From: Rhodospirillaceae bacterium
Lineage (GTDB): Bacteria > Pseudomonadota > Alphaproteobacteria > DSM-16000 > Inquilinaceae
Assembly: GCA_020638575.1 (NCBI GenBank)
Contig: JACKIH010000003.1
Coordinates: 849,501 to 913,500, forward strand
Length of the DNA: 64,000 nt
Direction: 5' to 3'
The stretch's first letter is position 1. Every line of letters begins with the position of its first letter. A model generated the notes under the pieces. That model ran no database searches. It worked only from the letters and a program-made list of their open reading frames with translations, and was not told where the DNA came from. Shown one piece after another: positions 62,507 through 64,000 of the stretch. The position numbers were made by a program, and so were the translations under genes.

Positions 62507-63186
62507 CCGCCTCCGCTCCCCCTGCGGCCGCCGGCGGCGCCGTGCTGGGACGGCGGCGCGGGCTGATGCTGGTCTTGTCCTCGCCCTCCGGTGCGGGCAA
62601 GACGACGATCTCCCGCGAGCTGCTGCGCCTGGAGCCGGACCTGTCCTTGTCGGTCTCGGTGACCACGCGCACGCCGCGGCCGAGCGAGCGCGACGGCATC
62701 GACTACCACTTCATCGACGCCGCGCGCTTCCACGCCCTGCGCGACGCCAACGACCTGTTGGAGTCGGCCGAGGTGTTCGGCAATTTCTACGGCACCCCGC
62801 GCCAGCCCGTGGACGCGGCGCTGGCCGCCGGCCAGGACGTGTTGTTCGACGTGGACTGGCAGGGCACCCAGCAGCTCCGCGCCGCCGCGCGGTCCGACCT
62901 GGTGAGCGTGTTCATCCTGCCGCCCTCCGGCGAAGCGCTGGAACAGCGGCTCAACACGCGGGCCCAGGATTCCGCCGAGGTGATCGCCCGGCGCATGGCG
63001 CGGGCGGCCGACGAGATCTCCCACTGGAGCGAATACGACTACGCGGTGGTGAATGCCGAGGTGGCGGACTGCGTGCGCGCCGTCCAGTCGATCCTGCACG
63101 GCGAGCGCCTCAAGCGCGACCGCCAGACCGGCCTGCCCCGCTTCGTGCAATCCATCCAGGCGGCCCTCACCAGCCGCCACGGGTAG
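62503..63186 (+). CDS. gmk: Guanylate kinase
   Basis: Gmk phosphorylates GMP and dGMP. The 227-residue protein has the P-loop SSPSGAGKTT after a short N-terminal extension of about 20 residues, VTTRTPRPSERDGIDYHFID for GMP binding, GNFYGTPRQPVDAAL, and DVDWQGTQQL. It overlaps yicC by 4 bases and converges on mltG. Confidence 0.97.
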   Translation: MTASAPPAAAGGAVLGRRRGLMLVLSSPSGAGKTTISRELLRLEPDLSLSVSVTTRTPRPSERDGIDYHFIDAARFHALRDANDLLESAEVFGNFYGTPRQPVDAALAAGQDVLFDVDWQGTQQLRAAARSDLVSVFILPPSGEALEQRLNTRAQDSAEVIARRMARAADEISHWSEYDYAVVNAEVADCVRAVQSILHGERLKRDRQTGLPRFVQSIQAALTSRHG

Positions 63187-63198
63187 CCGGCGCTTGAT

Positions 63199-64000
63199 CT
63201 ACTGATCGGGCGGCGGGTCCGCCGGCTGCTCGGCGGCGTCGCGGGCCGCCTGTGCGGCGCGGACGTTGCGGTTGTGCTCCGCCAGCGTCTCGGCGAACAC
63301 ATGGCCGCCGCTGCCGTCCGCCACGAAGAAGAGATAGGGCGTTTCCGCCGGGTTGAGGGCCGCTTCCAGGGCCGCTCGGCCGGGATTGTTGATGGGACCC
63401 GGCGGCAGTCCGTTCGACCGGTAGGTGTTGTACGGGGACTGGGTGGCGTTGATGTCCGCGCGGGTCAGCGGCCGCCCGAGGGGCTGGCGGCCCTGGGTGA
63501 TGGCGTAGGCCACGGTGGGATCGGAATCGAGCCGCATCCCCGTTTCCAGCCGGTTGACGAAGACGCCGGCCACGACCGGCCGTTCCTCCGCCAGGGGCGT
63601 TTCCGCTTCCACGATCGAAGCCAGGGTCACCGCCTCCTGCGGCGTGTCGAAGGGCAGATCGGCGGCGCGGGCCTCCCACAGCTCGGCGAGCAACGCGTCG
63701 TGGGCCCGGGCCATGCGGTCCAGCAGCTCCGCCCGGGTGTCGCCGCGGCGGAAGCGATAGGTTTCCGGCAGCAGGCTGCCCTCCGGCGGCACCGCGGCCA
63801 CCGCACCCGTCAGGTGCTCATTGGCGTTGAGCGCGGCCACCACCTGGGCGGACGTCCAGCCTTCCGGCACGGTGACCTGGTAGGTCAGCACCGCCCCATC
63901 GTTGAGCCGGGCCAGCACGTCGACCACGCTGGCCCGCGGCGGAAAGGCGTATTCGCCCGCCTGCAGGCTGCCCGAGTCCCCACGCAGCACTGCGGTGACG
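63199..64000 (-). CDS. mltG: Endolytic transglycosylase MltG, 5' part outside the window
   Basis: MltG cleaves nascent peptidoglycan near the membrane and limits glycan length. The visible C-terminal part of about 265 residues has a LysM-like segment (GSLQAGEYAFPPRASVVDVLARL), VPEGWTSAQVVAAL, the catalytic Glu region ASIVEAETPLAEERPVVAGVFVNRL, MRLDSDPTVAYAI, NTYRSNGLPPGPINNPG and a Gln/Ala/Pro-rich tail. The frame remains open to the right edge, so the start and membrane helix are missing here. It converges on gmk, although in many relatives mltG, yicC and gmk run in one direction. Confidence 0.95.
   Translation of the reverse strand, partial: VTAVLRGDSGSLQAGEYAFPPRASVVDVLARLNDGAVLTYQVTVPEGWTSAQVVAALNANEHLTGAVAAVPPEGSLLPETYRFRRGDTRAELLDRMARAHDALLAELWEARAADLPFDTPQEAVTLASIVEAETPLAEERPVVAGVFVNRLETGMRLDSDPTVAYAITQGRQPLGRPLTRADINATQSPYNTYRSNGLPPGPINNPGRAALEAALNPAETPYLFFVADGSGGHVFAETLAEHNRNVRAAQAARDAAEQPADPPPDQ

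Overview
The window is about 64 kb of dense, very GC-rich chromosome from an alphaproteobacterium, most likely a Rhodospirillales-type lineage. I infer this from gene content and order: dprA-topA-rnr ... rpmG | pleD-divK, a DinB with an N-terminal CxxC/CxxC ribbon, hda-perM-DUF2066 | purM-purN next to ppk-ppx | rnd | aspS, pepA | lpt-surA-pdxA-rsmA, yicC-gmk and mltG. It looks like core chromosome: I see no rRNA, tRNA, CRISPR array, prophage or insertion sequence.

Layout. (1) 1-6 kb is an envelope and unknown-function segment. It holds a membrane protein, an unknown exported protein, an SLT lytic transglycosylase, a stand-alone protein resembling the N-terminal cytoplasmic domain of TssM/IcmF, a ClpP-family protein whose third catalytic position is Asn, and a frameshifted mltA. 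(2) 6-10 kb has a 23-aa membrane peptide, cobU, lpdA, two small membrane proteins and xerC. (3) 10-15 kb carries sucA-sucB (2-oxoglutarate dehydrogenase E1/E2), with two lipoyl domains in E2 and a clear terminator. (4) 15-20.5 kb has a hydrolase, an enoyl-CoA hydratase, a divergent methylcrotonyl-type biotin carboxylase and a DASS-type transporter. (5) 20.5-24.5 kb has DUF1489, a FecR-domain protein with a CHASE2-adenylate cyclase, and a PilZ protein. (6) 24.6-36.4 kb is information processing and cell cycle: dprA, topA, rnr, an S41 protease, rpmG, pleD, divK and dinB. (7) 36.4-50 kb holds aspS, rnd, ppx, ppk, a SixA-like phosphatase, an SDR, hda, perM, DUF2066, purM and purN. (8) 49.9-51.1 kb is the only long non-coding stretch: a 300-bp AT-rich island (36% G+C by count), a 50-aa cytochrome-oxidase subunit IV-like gene, and a GC-rich stretch with inverted repeats. 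(9) 51-64 kb has ndk, an ABC-F ATPase, a DUF2141 protein, holC, pepA, an LptF/LptG-type permease, surA, pdxA, rsmA, an SDR, yicC, gmk and the 3' part of mltG.

Functionally the window links central metabolism (2-oxoglutarate dehydrogenase, leucine-type acyl-CoA carboxylation, purine synthesis, polyphosphate turnover), second-messenger and cell-cycle control (c-di-GMP via PleD/DivK, cAMP via the CHASE2 cyclase, a PilZ receptor, Hda), and envelope biogenesis (three lytic transglycosylases, SurA, an LPS-transport permease).

The features that ordinary annotation would not explain best are: a family of three long imperfect palindromes at gene ends (about 20.44, 43.96 and 50.98 kb); the orphan P-loop-degenerate TssM-like protein beside a lytic transglycosylase; the AT-rich island with three GTTAAC palindromes and a Fur-like site; and an Lpt/SurA cluster without lptD and with only one of the LptF/LptG pair. 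I did not find a clearly new multi-gene system.
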